A DNA stretch of 64,000 nucleotides, from assembly GCF_000725805.1 (NCBI RefSeq), contig NZ_JOFT01000011.1:372001-436000 (forward strand), written 5' to 3'. This DNA comes from Streptomyces xanthophaeus. Lineage in GTDB: Bacteria; Actinomycetota; Actinomycetes; Streptomycetales; Streptomycetaceae. The translations under genes were made by a program, and so were the position numbers. This document shows positions 41,877-49,860 of this stretch, one piece after another. How positions within the stretch are numbered: position 1 is the first letter of the stretch; each line of letters starts with the position of its first letter. The notes beneath the pieces were generated by a model. The model had not been told where the DNA came from, ran no database searches, and was given only the letters and a program-made list of their open reading frames with translations.

Positions 41877-42956
41877 ATGGACGACACCGACGCGCTGATG
41901 AGCATCGGCGCCTTCGCCCGCCGGGTGGGCCTGGCGCCGAGCGCACTGCGGTTCTACGACGACTGCGACGTACTGCGCCCGGCGCACGTGGACGAAGGGA
42001 CCGGGTACCGCTACTACTCCCCCGGCCAGGAGGCCCGTGCCGTCCTGGTCCGGCGGCTCCGCGAGGCGGGGATGCCGCTCACCGAGGCCTCGGTGGTTCT
42101 CGACGGCACCGCCGAGGAAGCCCGTGCGCTGCTGGAGGGCCATGCCCGCAGGGCCCGTGAGACGGCCGCGTCGGCCCAGTCGGCCGTCGAGGACGTCCTC
42201 CGCGGCCTCGCGGGGGCCCGCCGGACGGCGGTGCGGCTCGGGGGCCCGGAGCTGGCCAGTGCCGTACGGCAGGTCGCCCCGGCCGCGGCCGGGGGCCCCG
42301 CGCGGGGCGAGTACCCCGTACTCGGCTGCGTGCTGATCGAACTCGACTGCCAGGAAGTGCGGTTGGTGGCCACGGACCGCTACCGCCTCGCGGTGCGCGC
42401 GCTGCGTCCCGCTTCCTTCGAGGGCCACCCCTGTCACGTCCTGGTCGAGGCCGCGGAGCTGAAGGAGGCGGTGTCCTGGGCCGTGCGGCAGCCGGACCTC
42501 TCCATCGAGGTGGACGGGCGCGGCGTACGCCTGCTCGGCGAGGGCTCGGAGCGCGAACTCCCCTCCGTCGACGGGACGTTCCCCGACTACCGGGCCGTCC
42601 TGGACAGCCCGTCGGCCGCCCTGCACCGGGTCCTCACGGACCGCGCCGCGCTGCGCGCAGCCGCCGCGGACCCGGACCACGACGGGCCGCTCGTGCTGCA
42701 CAGCGAGGAGCACCACCTCGGCGTCACCTCCCGCGGACGGGCCACGGCCCGGCTGGCCGCCGTGTGCACGGGCGGGCCCGTACGCATCGCCTTCGACCCG
42801 GCGGTGCTCCTCGCGGCGCTCGACGCGGGGGTGGGCCCCGACGTGCTGCTGGACATCTCGTCGCCGGCCCAGCCGGTGGTCGTCCGCTCCGCGGACCAGG
42901 GCAGTTTCACCACCTTGGTCATGCCGGTCCAGGAGGCCCCGGCCGCCGACGCGTGA
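41877..42956 (+). CDS. MerR regulator fused to DNA polymerase III beta-clamp domains
   Basis: Residues 8-75 are a MerR winged helix (I-G-A-F-A-R-R-V-G-L-A-P-S-A-L-R-F-Y, G-Y-R-Y-Y-S). After a helical linker, residues of about 122-240 and 245-352 read as the second and third domains of a DnaN sliding clamp: G-P-E-L-A-S-A-V-R-Q-V, L-V-A-T-D-R-Y-R-L-A-V-R-A-L, F-P-D-Y-R-A-V-L and the C-terminal T-L-V-M-P-V, which equals the end of DnaN. The first clamp domain is missing. The clamp part may bind peptides, DNA or a ligand; the function is unknown. It has a MerR-type promoter of its own and is followed after 58 bp by 43015-43683. Confidence 0.87.
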   Translation: MDDTDALMSIGAFARRVGLAPSALRFYDDCDVLRPAHVDEGTGYRYYSPGQEARAVLVRRLREAGMPLTEASVVLDGTAEEARALLEGHARRARETAASAQSAVEDVLRGLAGARRTAVRLGGPELASAVRQVAPAAAGGPARGEYPVLGCVLIELDCQEVRLVATDRYRLAVRALRPASFEGHPCHVLVEAAELKEAVSWAVRQPDLSIEVDGRGVRLLGEGSERELPSVDGTFPDYRAVLDSPSAALHRVLTDRAALRAAAADPDHDGPLVLHSEEHHLGVTSRGRATARLAAVCTGGPVRIAFDPAVLLAALDAGVGPDVLLDISSPAQPVVVRSADQGSFTTLVMPVQEAPAADA

Positions 42957-43014
42957 CCTTCCCCGTCCCGCACCACCCGTACCACCCGTACCGACCGTAT
43001 CGAGAGGGAGACCG

Positions 43015-43683
43015 ATGGATCCCGACAACCCCGTCGTCAGGCTGTGTTCCCAGGGCATGCAGGCCGAGGCCGAAGACCGGGCCGCCGATGCCCGCGACCT
43101 GTTCGCACGGGCGTGGGAGGCCGCCTCCGACGACTACGAGGCGTGCGTCGCCGCCCACTACCTCGCGCGGCACCAGCCGACGCCCGAGCAGACCCTGCAC
43201 TGGAACCGCGTGTGCCTGGACCGTGCGGACCTGGTCGGGGACGACCGGGTCACCGGCTTCTACGCGTCCTTGCACCTCAACACCGCCAAGGCGTACGGGG
43301 ACCTGGACGACCCGGACCGGGCGCGCGAGCACTTCGTCCTCGCGGCCGCCCACGTCGGCGGGGTGCCGCCGGGCCCGTACGCGGACTGGCTGCGGACGGC
43401 CGTCGCCGAGGGGCTGCGCTCCGGCGGGCAGACGCGGCAGCGGCCCGCCGACGCGCTGCTGACCTCGCTGCTCGGCCGGTTCTGCGCACGCGGCGACCTC
43501 AAGGCCCTGGGCCTGGTCCTGCCCGCCTACCTGACGGACCTCGGCACGGAGGACGACCGGGTGCGGCTCGCCACGGCCCTGCACATGCTCCACGCCGCCC
43601 GCGGGCTGCCGCAGGACGAGCAGCAGGTCCTCGGTGAGGTGATCTCCGCGCTGAACGGCGCGGGGACCGTCGCGGCCGCCTGA
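43015..43683 (+). CDS. helical-repeat (TPR-like) protein
   Basis: The 222-aa protein is almost all helix with TPR-like pairs, for example A-A-D-A-R-D-L-F-A-R-A-W-E-A-A and H-L-N-T-A-K-A-Y-G-D-L-D-D-P-D-R-A-R-E-H-F. It has H-W-N-R-V-C-L and G-F-Y-A-S-L-H blocks seen in actinobacterial homologues. No enzyme motif is present. GAGAGGGAGACCG precedes the ATG and the gene follows the MerR-clamp gene closely on the same strand, so they probably form an operon. Confidence 0.75.
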   Translation: MDPDNPVVRLCSQGMQAEAEDRAADARDLFARAWEAASDDYEACVAAHYLARHQPTPEQTLHWNRVCLDRADLVGDDRVTGFYASLHLNTAKAYGDLDDPDRAREHFVLAAAHVGGVPPGPYADWLRTAVAEGLRSGGQTRQRPADALLTSLLGRFCARGDLKALGLVLPAYLTDLGTEDDRVRLATALHMLHAARGLPQDEQQVLGEVISALNGAGTVAAA

Positions 43684-43740
43684 CCAGGGGAACGGCTCCC
43701 GGACCACGGGCAGGACGTCCCGCCCGGCCGGTTACGGGCT

Positions 43741-44190
43741 GTGGCAGGATGCCGTCCATGTCGTACCTCCGAAGGGCCCGTGCCGCGTAGGAGACCGGCC
43801 TCGCTCCGCCCCCGGGGACGCGGCCGGGGAAGCCCCTGGATCCGGTACCGGGACGTCCCGGGTCTGTCAGGGGCGGCGAACGCGGCCGTCCGCGCGCTCG
43901 AACGGGAGCGGCTGGCCCCGGGGATCGTCGCGGTGGCGCTGAGCGTGTGGTCCGTCCGCGTTCACGGCACCCGGCGCCGGTGGCGGCCCTGGGAGGCCGA
44001 GTTCAGCTGTCCCTGCTGCGGTGAGGGCTGGGCCAGGGACACCCTGCAGGAGGCCCTCACCCTGCTGCCTTCGACAGCCGCCGCCCAACTCCGGGCGCGG
44101 ACCGAGCTCCTGGACGCGGTGCTGCTCCGGCGGACCCACCACGAGCCCACGGCCGATCCGGGGCTGGCGTGGTGGCACCGCAGGTGCTGA
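43741..44190 (+). CDS. probable small cysteine-motif protein of unknown function
   Basis: The frame encodes up to 149 aa. Its second half looks protein-like: a helix R-E-R-L-A-P-G-I-V-A-V-A-L-S-V-W, W-E-A-E-F-S-C-P-C-C-G-E-G-W with a possible metal-binding C-P-C-C and the end A-W-W-H-R-R-C. The first 35 residues are Arg/Pro-rich and may not be translated; a downstream GTG could be the start. I recall similar short Streptomyces proteins but cannot name a family. The start is uncertain. Confidence 0.5.
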   Translation: MAGCRPCRTSEGPVPRRRPASLRPRGRGRGSPWIRYRDVPGLSGAANAAVRALERERLAPGIVAVALSVWSVRVHGTRRRWRPWEAEFSCPCCGEGWARDTLQEALTLLPSTAAAQLRARTELLDAVLLRRTHHEPTADPGLAWWHRRC

Positions 44191-44276
44191 CCTGCCGACC
44201 CCGTGCCGGCATCCGGTGCCGTCCGCCCCGCGGACCCGGGTGGTCCTCCGGCGCACGCGCTTGCGATCATCGTCCG

Positions 44277-44780
44277 ATGTCCGATGACCTGCGCACCCAT
44301 CCCTCGAAGGTGGCCGGCGACCGTGCGTCGCTCACCACGTTCCTCGACTACCAGCGGGCCACCCTGGCCGTGAAGTGCCGGGACCTGACCGCCGAACAGC
44401 TGAAGCGGAGGGCGGTCCCGACCTCGGGCCTGTCCCTCCTCGGTCTCGTGCGCCACGCCGCCGAGGTCGAGCGCAGCTGGTTCCTGCTGGTGCTGGGCCG
44501 CGAGCCGGTCACGCCGCTCTGGCCTGCGGCCGACGGCGTCGACGGCGCGTTCCACGTGGACGGCGCCGACGTGGACGAGGCGTTCCGGCTGTGGCACGAG
44601 GCCTGCGAGAGCTCCCGCGCCGTCACCAACTCCTACGCGTCCCTGGACGAGGCAGTGGAGTTCCGGGGCGAGAGCATCTCGCTGCGCTACGTCCTGACGC
44701 ACATGATCGAGGAGTACGCGCGGCACAACGGCCATGCCGACTTCCTGCGCGAGGCCGTCGACGGCTCCGTGGGCGAGTAG
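44277..44780 (+). CDS. DinB-like DUF664 family protein
   Basis: The 167-aa helical protein has the DUF664 pattern: F-L-D-Y-Q-R-A-T-L-A-V-K-C-R-D-L-T-A-E-Q-L, L-V-R-H-A-A-E-V-E-R-S-W-F with the first metal His, and the second helix M-I-E-E-Y-A-R-H-N-G-H-A-D-F-L-R-E. It is related to mycothiol-dependent DinB enzymes; no substrate is known. It converges on the membrane protein that ends the E1/E2 cassette. Confidence 0.83.
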   Translation: MSDDLRTHPSKVAGDRASLTTFLDYQRATLAVKCRDLTAEQLKRRAVPTSGLSLLGLVRHAAEVERSWFLLVLGREPVTPLWPAADGVDGAFHVDGADVDEAFRLWHEACESSRAVTNSYASLDEAVEFRGESISLRYVLTHMIEEYARHNGHADFLREAVDGSVGE

Positions 44781-44798
44781 CCGGCGAGGGCGGACGGC

Positions 44799-45467
44799 CT
44801 ATTCGCGCACTCTGATCCAGTACAGGAACGAGCCGCTGAGCAGCAGCAACAGGGCGGTCAGGGGCCATTCGCGGAGCAGTACGGGGCCGCTGGCGAAGGC
44901 CGCGGCGAGGCCGTAGAGGCTGACGGTCCGGCCCAGCAGGCTCTGGAGCCCCTCCGGGGGCCTGGTCGCGCGGACGAGGAGCAGCAGCAGGACGGCGCAG
45001 GCCGGGAACAGCCACGGGTGGTCCCGGCCGGGGCCCTGGAACAGGACGAAGTCCCGGATCTCGTAGAAGTTCTCCACGCCCGCCTGCCGTACGGCCAGTT
45101 CGCGGGGGTAGCGCCAGTTGACGGCCAGTTCCGCGGACTTGCGGAACGGCAGCTGCCAGCCGGTGAGGACGAGGACCTGCCACAGGACGAGGACCAGGGC
45201 GCCGGCCTGCCCGACCCCCGCCCAGGGGCCCAGGCCCGCCCGGGAGCGGGGGGCGAGGGGCTGCCTGGCGGGCGTGGAAGCGGCCGCCGGGCGGGCGGGG
45301 ACCGTCGGGCGTGCCGGGGGCGGCGGGGAGGCGGCAGGAGGAGGGGAGGGCGGCCGTTTCTGCTGGGGAGGCACGGGCCCGGCACCCTGCGCAGCGGTCC
45401 CGGTCCGGCCGTCCCTGAGCCGGGCCTCACGGGCCCGGCGCATCGCCTCGGTGGTGTCGTCGGCCAT
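44799..45467 (-). CDS. membrane protein of the E1/E2/JAB/kinase cassette
   Basis: The 222-aa protein starts with a charged helix, then a long Pro/Ala/Arg-rich stretch (about residues 30-75) that is probably disordered, and then three to four hydrophobic helices (about 84-104, 155-168, 178-195 and 200-217). A polar segment of about 40 residues between the first two helices contains E-L-A-V-N-W-R-Y-P-R-E-L. It is the last gene of a four-gene minus-strand run, 112 bp after the JAB-E1 gene. It could anchor the system or be its substrate; no family is recognised. Confidence 0.72.
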   Translation of the reverse strand: MADDTTEAMRRAREARLRDGRTGTAAQGAGPVPPQQKRPPSPPPAASPPPPARPTVPARPAAASTPARQPLAPRSRAGLGPWAGVGQAGALVLVLWQVLVLTGWQLPFRKSAELAVNWRYPRELAVRQAGVENFYEIRDFVLFQGPGRDHPWLFPACAVLLLLLVRATRPPEGLQSLLGRTVSLYGLAAAFASGPVLLREWPLTALLLLLSGSFLYWIRVRE

Positions 45468-45579
45468 GGTGTCCTGCGCCCCGTCCTTTCCTGTCCTGTC
45501 CGTCCCGGTGCCCGCCCTGCCCCGCCTTGCCCCGCCTTGCCCCGGGTGCCCTGGCCCGCCGGGGTTCGGCGGTGCCGGT

Positions 45580-47610
45580 TCAGCGGTGCCGGCCGCCGCC
45601 GCCCGCGCTCCCGTGGCGTTCCCGCTGGCGTTCCGCGTAGGCCTTCTTCTGACGTTGCGTGAGCTCCGCGTCGCCGCCCTGGGCCTGGAACTCCCGCGGG
45701 TCGCTGCGCAGCGAGGGGTCCCCGCAGACGGGGCAGTCGGGGCGCCTCCCCGTGCGGAGCCAGATGCTCTGGAAGGCGTGCTGCCCCGGTACCTCTCCGA
45801 GGATCCTGGGGAAGAACCAGTGATCGGGCTCCATCGCGAACAGCGCCAGCGAGAGGTCCTTGCGCAGGGGGGTGGTCAGGAATCCGCCGATCCGTTCCGG
45901 GCCTCCCGTCGGGTGCAGCAGGGCCAGTGCGATCTTGGCCGCGGCGGCGGTGAGGTGGTGGATGTCCGTGAGCAGGCCCGGCACGGCATACATCCGGCCC
46001 GTGCCGTAGTCCGTGCGCGGCTGGTGTCCCAGCTCGCCGAGGGATTCGCGCACCCCGCCCGTGGCGCAGGACCAGCAAGGGGACCCGGGGGTACTGAAGA
46101 CCACTTCGCCGCCGGCCGCGCCCTCGTAGAGTCCGACGAAGACGGCGGGCCGGCCGACGAAGTACGCGAGGTGGTTGAAGCGCTGCTGGGCGTGGTTGTC
46201 GTCGGTCGCCGCGATGACCAGCTGGGAGTCGGCGATCCGCTGCTGCCAGGTGTGGTTGTCCAGGGCGGCGACGTCGACCTTCAGGACGGTGACCTTCAGC
46301 CGCCGGTTGATCCTGCGCAGGCGGCGGGCGGTGGCCTTGGCCTTGTTGCGGCCGATGTCCCGGGCGTCGAACATCGAGCGGCCCAGGTTGGCGGGTTCGA
46401 CGCGGTCCGGGTCGACGAGGGTGATCCGTCCGACGCCGGAGCGTACGAGGACCTCGGCGAGGTAGCTGCCGACCGAGCCGACGCCCACGACGAGGACGTG
46501 GCTGTCCGCGAGCGCGGGCGACAGCAGCCCCGCGGTGCGGGCGAACAGCCCGGCGCGCACCGCCCTGCTCCGGCCGATGCCGGTCCGCATGGTGATCCGC
46601 CGGAGCCGTCCCGGTGGCTTGTCGGCGGGGCGGGCCTGCGCAGCGGAGGAGACCGCGTCCGGTCCGGTGGCGGGTCCCGGGCCCGGGCCGCGGGGCGGAA
46701 CGGCGGTGGGTTCGGGCGAGGGCGCCGGGGCTGCCGGTACGGGGGTGGGCGGGGCCGTGCGCGAGCCGGGCAGGTGGGCCGTGCCCGCGACCGGGCCCGG
46801 GCCCGGGCCGCCGACCGGGCCGGGCGCCTGGCCCATGGCCGGGCCGGAGCCCCGTAGCGTCCCGTGCAGCGCCTCCCGGAGCCGGTCCCCCTCGGGCACC
46901 CGGTGGTCCCAGGGCAACTCGCTGATGAGCAGCTCCGGATGGGGTCCGTCCGCTCCGGCCTCCTCCAGCAGCAGGGGCGCCGTCACGGGGAAGTCGGGGG
47001 TGGCGAAGAGGTACCGCCGGGCGCCGGACCGGCCCCGCGGCAGGGGGACCCGTACCCCGGCCACCCCGGCGATCACGCAGGTCAGGGGCTGGTCGTGGGA
47101 CCAGGAGACGCCGGCCTGCCGCACGGCCGCGGCGAGCGGGACGACGACCGGGCGCATCTGCTGCAGCTGCACCCCGCGGGCCGTCCACATGGCGCCGAAG
47201 AACGACACCCGGGCGGTCTCGGTGAAGAGCTCGTGCCGTTCGCGCGGCGTGGTGACGTCGTGCGTGACGATCGGTGCGATGTAGCGCCCGAGGTCCGGGA
47301 CGGACTCCAGGGTGCGGCCGTACTCGTGGTGGTCCTGCCGGGACGGGTGCGGCATGTCCATGGGGTGCGAGTGGACGATGCCCTTGAAGCGGACCGCGCC
47401 GGCGGCCTCCAGCCGGCCGATCTCGTCGAGCAGCCACGAGGTGTTGCTGTACTCCACCCGTGTGACGCGGGCGCGGGCGTCGTGCACGAACGCGGTCACG
47501 ACGTCCCGGCCGCGCAGCCCGAGCAGGGCGCCGCCCTGCTCGGGCACGGTCCGCCCGATGTCCTTCCCCACCTGCTCGATCACGTAGTCGAAGACATGGA
47601 CGGGCAGCAC
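45580..47610 (-). CDS. JAB (JAMM) isopeptidase-E1-like adenylyltransferase fusion
   Basis: The 676-aa protein has an N-terminal JAB/MPN domain with a full JAMM set: Glu24, His80-x-His82, Ser90 and Asp93. Residues of about 255-335 are a Gly/Pro-rich linker. Residues of about 345-640 are a ThiF/E1-like domain with the nucleotide motif G-V-G-S-V-G (376-381), Arg411, an acidic pair at 470-471 and two zinc-type C-x-x-C pairs (Cys512/515 and Cys626/629). The E1 half would adenylate the C-terminus of a ubiquitin-like protein and the JAB half would cleave precursors or conjugates. Apart from the zinc cysteines only Cys178 exists, so no obvious E1 transfer cysteine is present. GTG start. Confidence 0.88.
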   Translation of the reverse strand: MLPVHVFDYVIEQVGKDIGRTVPEQGGALLGLRGRDVVTAFVHDARARVTRVEYSNTSWLLDEIGRLEAAGAVRFKGIVHSHPMDMPHPSRQDHHEYGRTLESVPDLGRYIAPIVTHDVTTPRERHELFTETARVSFFGAMWTARGVQLQQMRPVVVPLAAAVRQAGVSWSHDQPLTCVIAGVAGVRVPLPRGRSGARRYLFATPDFPVTAPLLLEEAGADGPHPELLISELPWDHRVPEGDRLREALHGTLRGSGPAMGQAPGPVGGPGPGPVAGTAHLPGSRTAPPTPVPAAPAPSPEPTAVPPRGPGPGPATGPDAVSSAAQARPADKPPGRLRRITMRTGIGRSRAVRAGLFARTAGLLSPALADSHVLVVGVGSVGSYLAEVLVRSGVGRITLVDPDRVEPANLGRSMFDARDIGRNKAKATARRLRRINRRLKVTVLKVDVAALDNHTWQQRIADSQLVIAATDDNHAQQRFNHLAYFVGRPAVFVGLYEGAAGGEVVFSTPGSPCWSCATGGVRESLGELGHQPRTDYGTGRMYAVPGLLTDIHHLTAAAAKIALALLHPTGGPERIGGFLTTPLRKDLSLALFAMEPDHWFFPRILGEVPGQHAFQSIWLRTGRRPDCPVCGDPSLRSDPREFQAQGGDAELTQRQKKAYAERQRERHGSAGGGGRHR

Positions 47611-47673
47611 GGCATCGGTCCCTTCCGGGTTCGGTCTTCCGGCTTGTGGCTTGTGACGGGCGGCGGGCGGCTT

Positions 47674-48228
47674 CTACTGCTGGCTGTTGAACGGGAAGGG
47701 CCGGCCCATCCGTACGAAGTCCACGCCCAGGGCCCAGGCGGCCGAGCGGGCGTAGGCGTCCTGGAGGGTGGGCTGGCCCGAACCGGAGCGCTCGGACAGG
47801 CAGATGAGCCCGCTGGTGTAGAGGTGGACCCCGTGCTCGTCGTGGCTGGGGAGGGACTCCAGCTCGGGCTCGATGAGCCGCACCTGGTACTCGGTGCCGT
47901 TGAAGTGGGCGCACATCACGTAGGTGTTCTCGAACATGGTGGTGATCTCGTACACCCAGCCTTCGGCGCCGGGCGCGTCCTCGTAGTACGTGTTGGCGGG
48001 CAGCTTCGTCCGCGCGATCTCGTGTTCGCGGGCGAGGCGGGCCGCCGTGCTCTGGGCGGCGAAGGTGCTCTGCGGGACTCTCGACAGGGGGGCGTCCTCC
48101 TCCCCGCCGGTGCCGAGGCGGACCTTGCCCTCCCGGTCTACGTACACCTCCTGCTGACCTGCGGTCTTCTTCGACTGGCTGGCGAAGAAGCTGTCCCGGA
48201 TCGCGTTGAGGTCGTACATGTCAGCCAT
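47674..48228 (-). CDS. E2-like ubiquitin-conjugating fold protein
   Basis: The 184-aa protein has a polar N-terminal third and an E2/UBC-like second half: a strand pair around W-V-Y-E-I-T-T-M-F and Y-Q-V-R-L-I-E-P, then H-G-V-H-L-Y-T-S-G-L-I-C-L-S (candidate catalytic Cys143) and a late helix with A-W-A-L-G-V-D-F. H-x-Y...G-x-I-C-L is the signature of prokaryotic E2 families. It would carry a modifier as a thioester from the adjacent E1-like protein. ATG 48228 has GGAGGG at good spacing and overlaps the kinase stop by 8 bp; ATG 48237 is an alternative. Confidence 0.78.
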   Translation of the reverse strand: MADMYDLNAIRDSFFASQSKKTAGQQEVYVDREGKVRLGTGGEEDAPLSRVPQSTFAAQSTAARLAREHEIARTKLPANTYYEDAPGAEGWVYEITTMFENTYVMCAHFNGTEYQVRLIEPELESLPSHDEHGVHLYTSGLICLSERSGSGQPTLQDAYARSAAWALGVDFVRMGRPFPFNSQQ

Positions 48229-49759
48229 GGTCTTCATCCCTCCCCTGTGGATGGTGGCGGTGCTGGTGGATCAGTTCGCCCAGCCGGACGGTCTCCGGAT
48301 GATCGGCTCCGTACGCCGTCCGGTGGTCGGCGTACAGGGCTTCGAACTCGGCGGCCGCGAGCTGCTCCTCCCCTGCGGCGGCCAGCCAGTGGGCCATGTC
48401 GTAGCGGATCTCCGACATCCGCGGGTCGGTGGCGGCCAGGACTCCGGAGACGGCGGTACGCAGTTCCAGCAGGTGCTGCGCGGCCGGCGCCGGGTGCCCG
48501 TCCTCGCCGAGGTAGCGGGCGAGGTTGAGGGCGGCCAGCCGGGCCAGCTCGTCGTCGGCGCCGAGCACCTGACGGGCCCGGGCGGCCATGGGAGCGAGCA
48601 GCGCGGCGGCCGCCGCGGGCTGGTCGGCCCGGGCGAGGGCCTGCGCCAGGTGCAGGACGACGAGCCAGCCCCCGCGGTGGTCGGCGGGCAGGACCCGGGA
48701 GGCGTGGTCGAGCACCTCGGCGAGCCGCCGGACCCGCTCGGCGGGTTCCGCCGTCCCTTCGAGGGCGGCGTTGCACAAGGCCTCCACCTCCGCGGCCGGG
48801 TCGGCCGGGGGCCCCGGCGGCGGTCCGGGGGGCGGGGGGCCCGCGCCGACGACCACGGTGGGCGCCGGGGTGGCCGCCGCGCCGAGCGCGCGGAGCAGCG
48901 CGGCCATCTCCCGGGCGTCGGCCGGCCGCCTGCCGGGGTCCTTGGCGAGGAGCTGGGCGAGCAGGACGTCCACCGAGGGCTGCACTTCCGGGCGCAGCGC
49001 GCGGACGGAGGGGACCGGGGCGTAGCAGTGGTCCCTGGCCAGGTCGCCGTAGTCGCCGGTGGCGGTGTAGGGCTGGCGGCCGGTGAGCATCTCGAAGAGG
49101 ACGCAGCCGACGGAGTAGAGGTCTGTGGCCGGGGTGACGGGCTTCAGGAGGAAGCGCTCGGGCGCCATGTACTCGGGTGTGCCGAGGAGTTGGCCGTATC
49201 CGGTGACGCCGGCCGCGTGGCCGAGCTCGCCGACCGCGGTGTAGGAACGGGCGATCCCGAAGTCCAGCAGGATCAGCCGTCCGTCGCCGGGTACGCCGCT
49301 GACCATGACGTTGCCGGGTTTCACGTCCCGGTGGACGAGGTGCTGGGCGTGTACGGGGACCAGTGCGTCGCACAGTTCGGCCGCCCAGTGCAGGGCGTGT
49401 GCCACGGGTAACCGGTGCCCCTTGGGGACTGCGGCGCGCAGGGTGCGGCCGTCGATGAACTGGGTGATCAGGTAGAGGTGCCAGAGCCCGTCTATGCGGG
49501 CCTCGTCCACGTCGTGGATGCGGACGATGCGCGGGTCGTCGATTCCGGCCAGGATCTTGGCCTCGCGCAGGAACCGGCGGGCCGGATGGCTGCCGCGGCC
49601 GGGGACCTGAAGGAACTTGGCCACGACCGGACGGTTCAGTCGCAGGTCTTTGGCCTTCCAGACTTCAGCCATGCCTCCCGGGAAATGCTCGATCAGCTCG
49701 TACCGGTCAAGTACAAGGCGCCCCTTGGGCGCAGGGTTCGACCCCCGCATCGCCGCCAT
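48221..49759 (-). CDS. cytosolic Ser/Thr protein kinase with C-terminal helical repeats
   Basis: The 512-aa protein has a complete Hanks-type kinase domain (about residues 18-295): glycine loop F-P-G-G-M-A-E-V, Lys48, H-R-D-V-K-P-G-N (143-150), D-F-G (166-168) and A-P-E (199-201). A Pro-rich linker (about 298-322) leads to a helical, TPR-like C-terminal region of about 185 residues. Unlike PknB there is no transmembrane helix or PASTA domain. It is the first gene of the E2/JAB-E1 operon and overlaps the E2 gene, so it probably regulates or is regulated by the conjugation system. A CACTCT element lies 6 nt before the ATG. Confidence 0.88.
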   Translation of the reverse strand: MAAMRGSNPAPKGRLVLDRYELIEHFPGGMAEVWKAKDLRLNRPVVAKFLQVPGRGSHPARRFLREAKILAGIDDPRIVRIHDVDEARIDGLWHLYLITQFIDGRTLRAAVPKGHRLPVAHALHWAAELCDALVPVHAQHLVHRDVKPGNVMVSGVPGDGRLILLDFGIARSYTAVGELGHAAGVTGYGQLLGTPEYMAPERFLLKPVTPATDLYSVGCVLFEMLTGRQPYTATGDYGDLARDHCYAPVPSVRALRPEVQPSVDVLLAQLLAKDPGRRPADAREMAALLRALGAAATPAPTVVVGAGPPPPGPPPGPPADPAAEVEALCNAALEGTAEPAERVRRLAEVLDHASRVLPADHRGGWLVVLHLAQALARADQPAAAAALLAPMAARARQVLGADDELARLAALNLARYLGEDGHPAPAAQHLLELRTAVSGVLAATDPRMSEIRYDMAHWLAAAGEEQLAAAEFEALYADHRTAYGADHPETVRLGELIHQHRHHPQGRDEDHG

Positions 49760-49860
49760 GGCTCAAGAGTGGCACTTGACCGTTCACTGATCGACCACAT
49801 TGGTGAAATTCCTCGGGTGGTGATGTGGGGACGGCCGAGCGGCCTCCGGCCGGTGTGGAC

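Noticed and set aside
44858..47914. Long minus-strand frame overlapping the JAB-E1 gene
   Set aside because: Arg/Pro/Gly-rich with no motif; it is the shifted frame of the true JAB-E1 and membrane protein genes.
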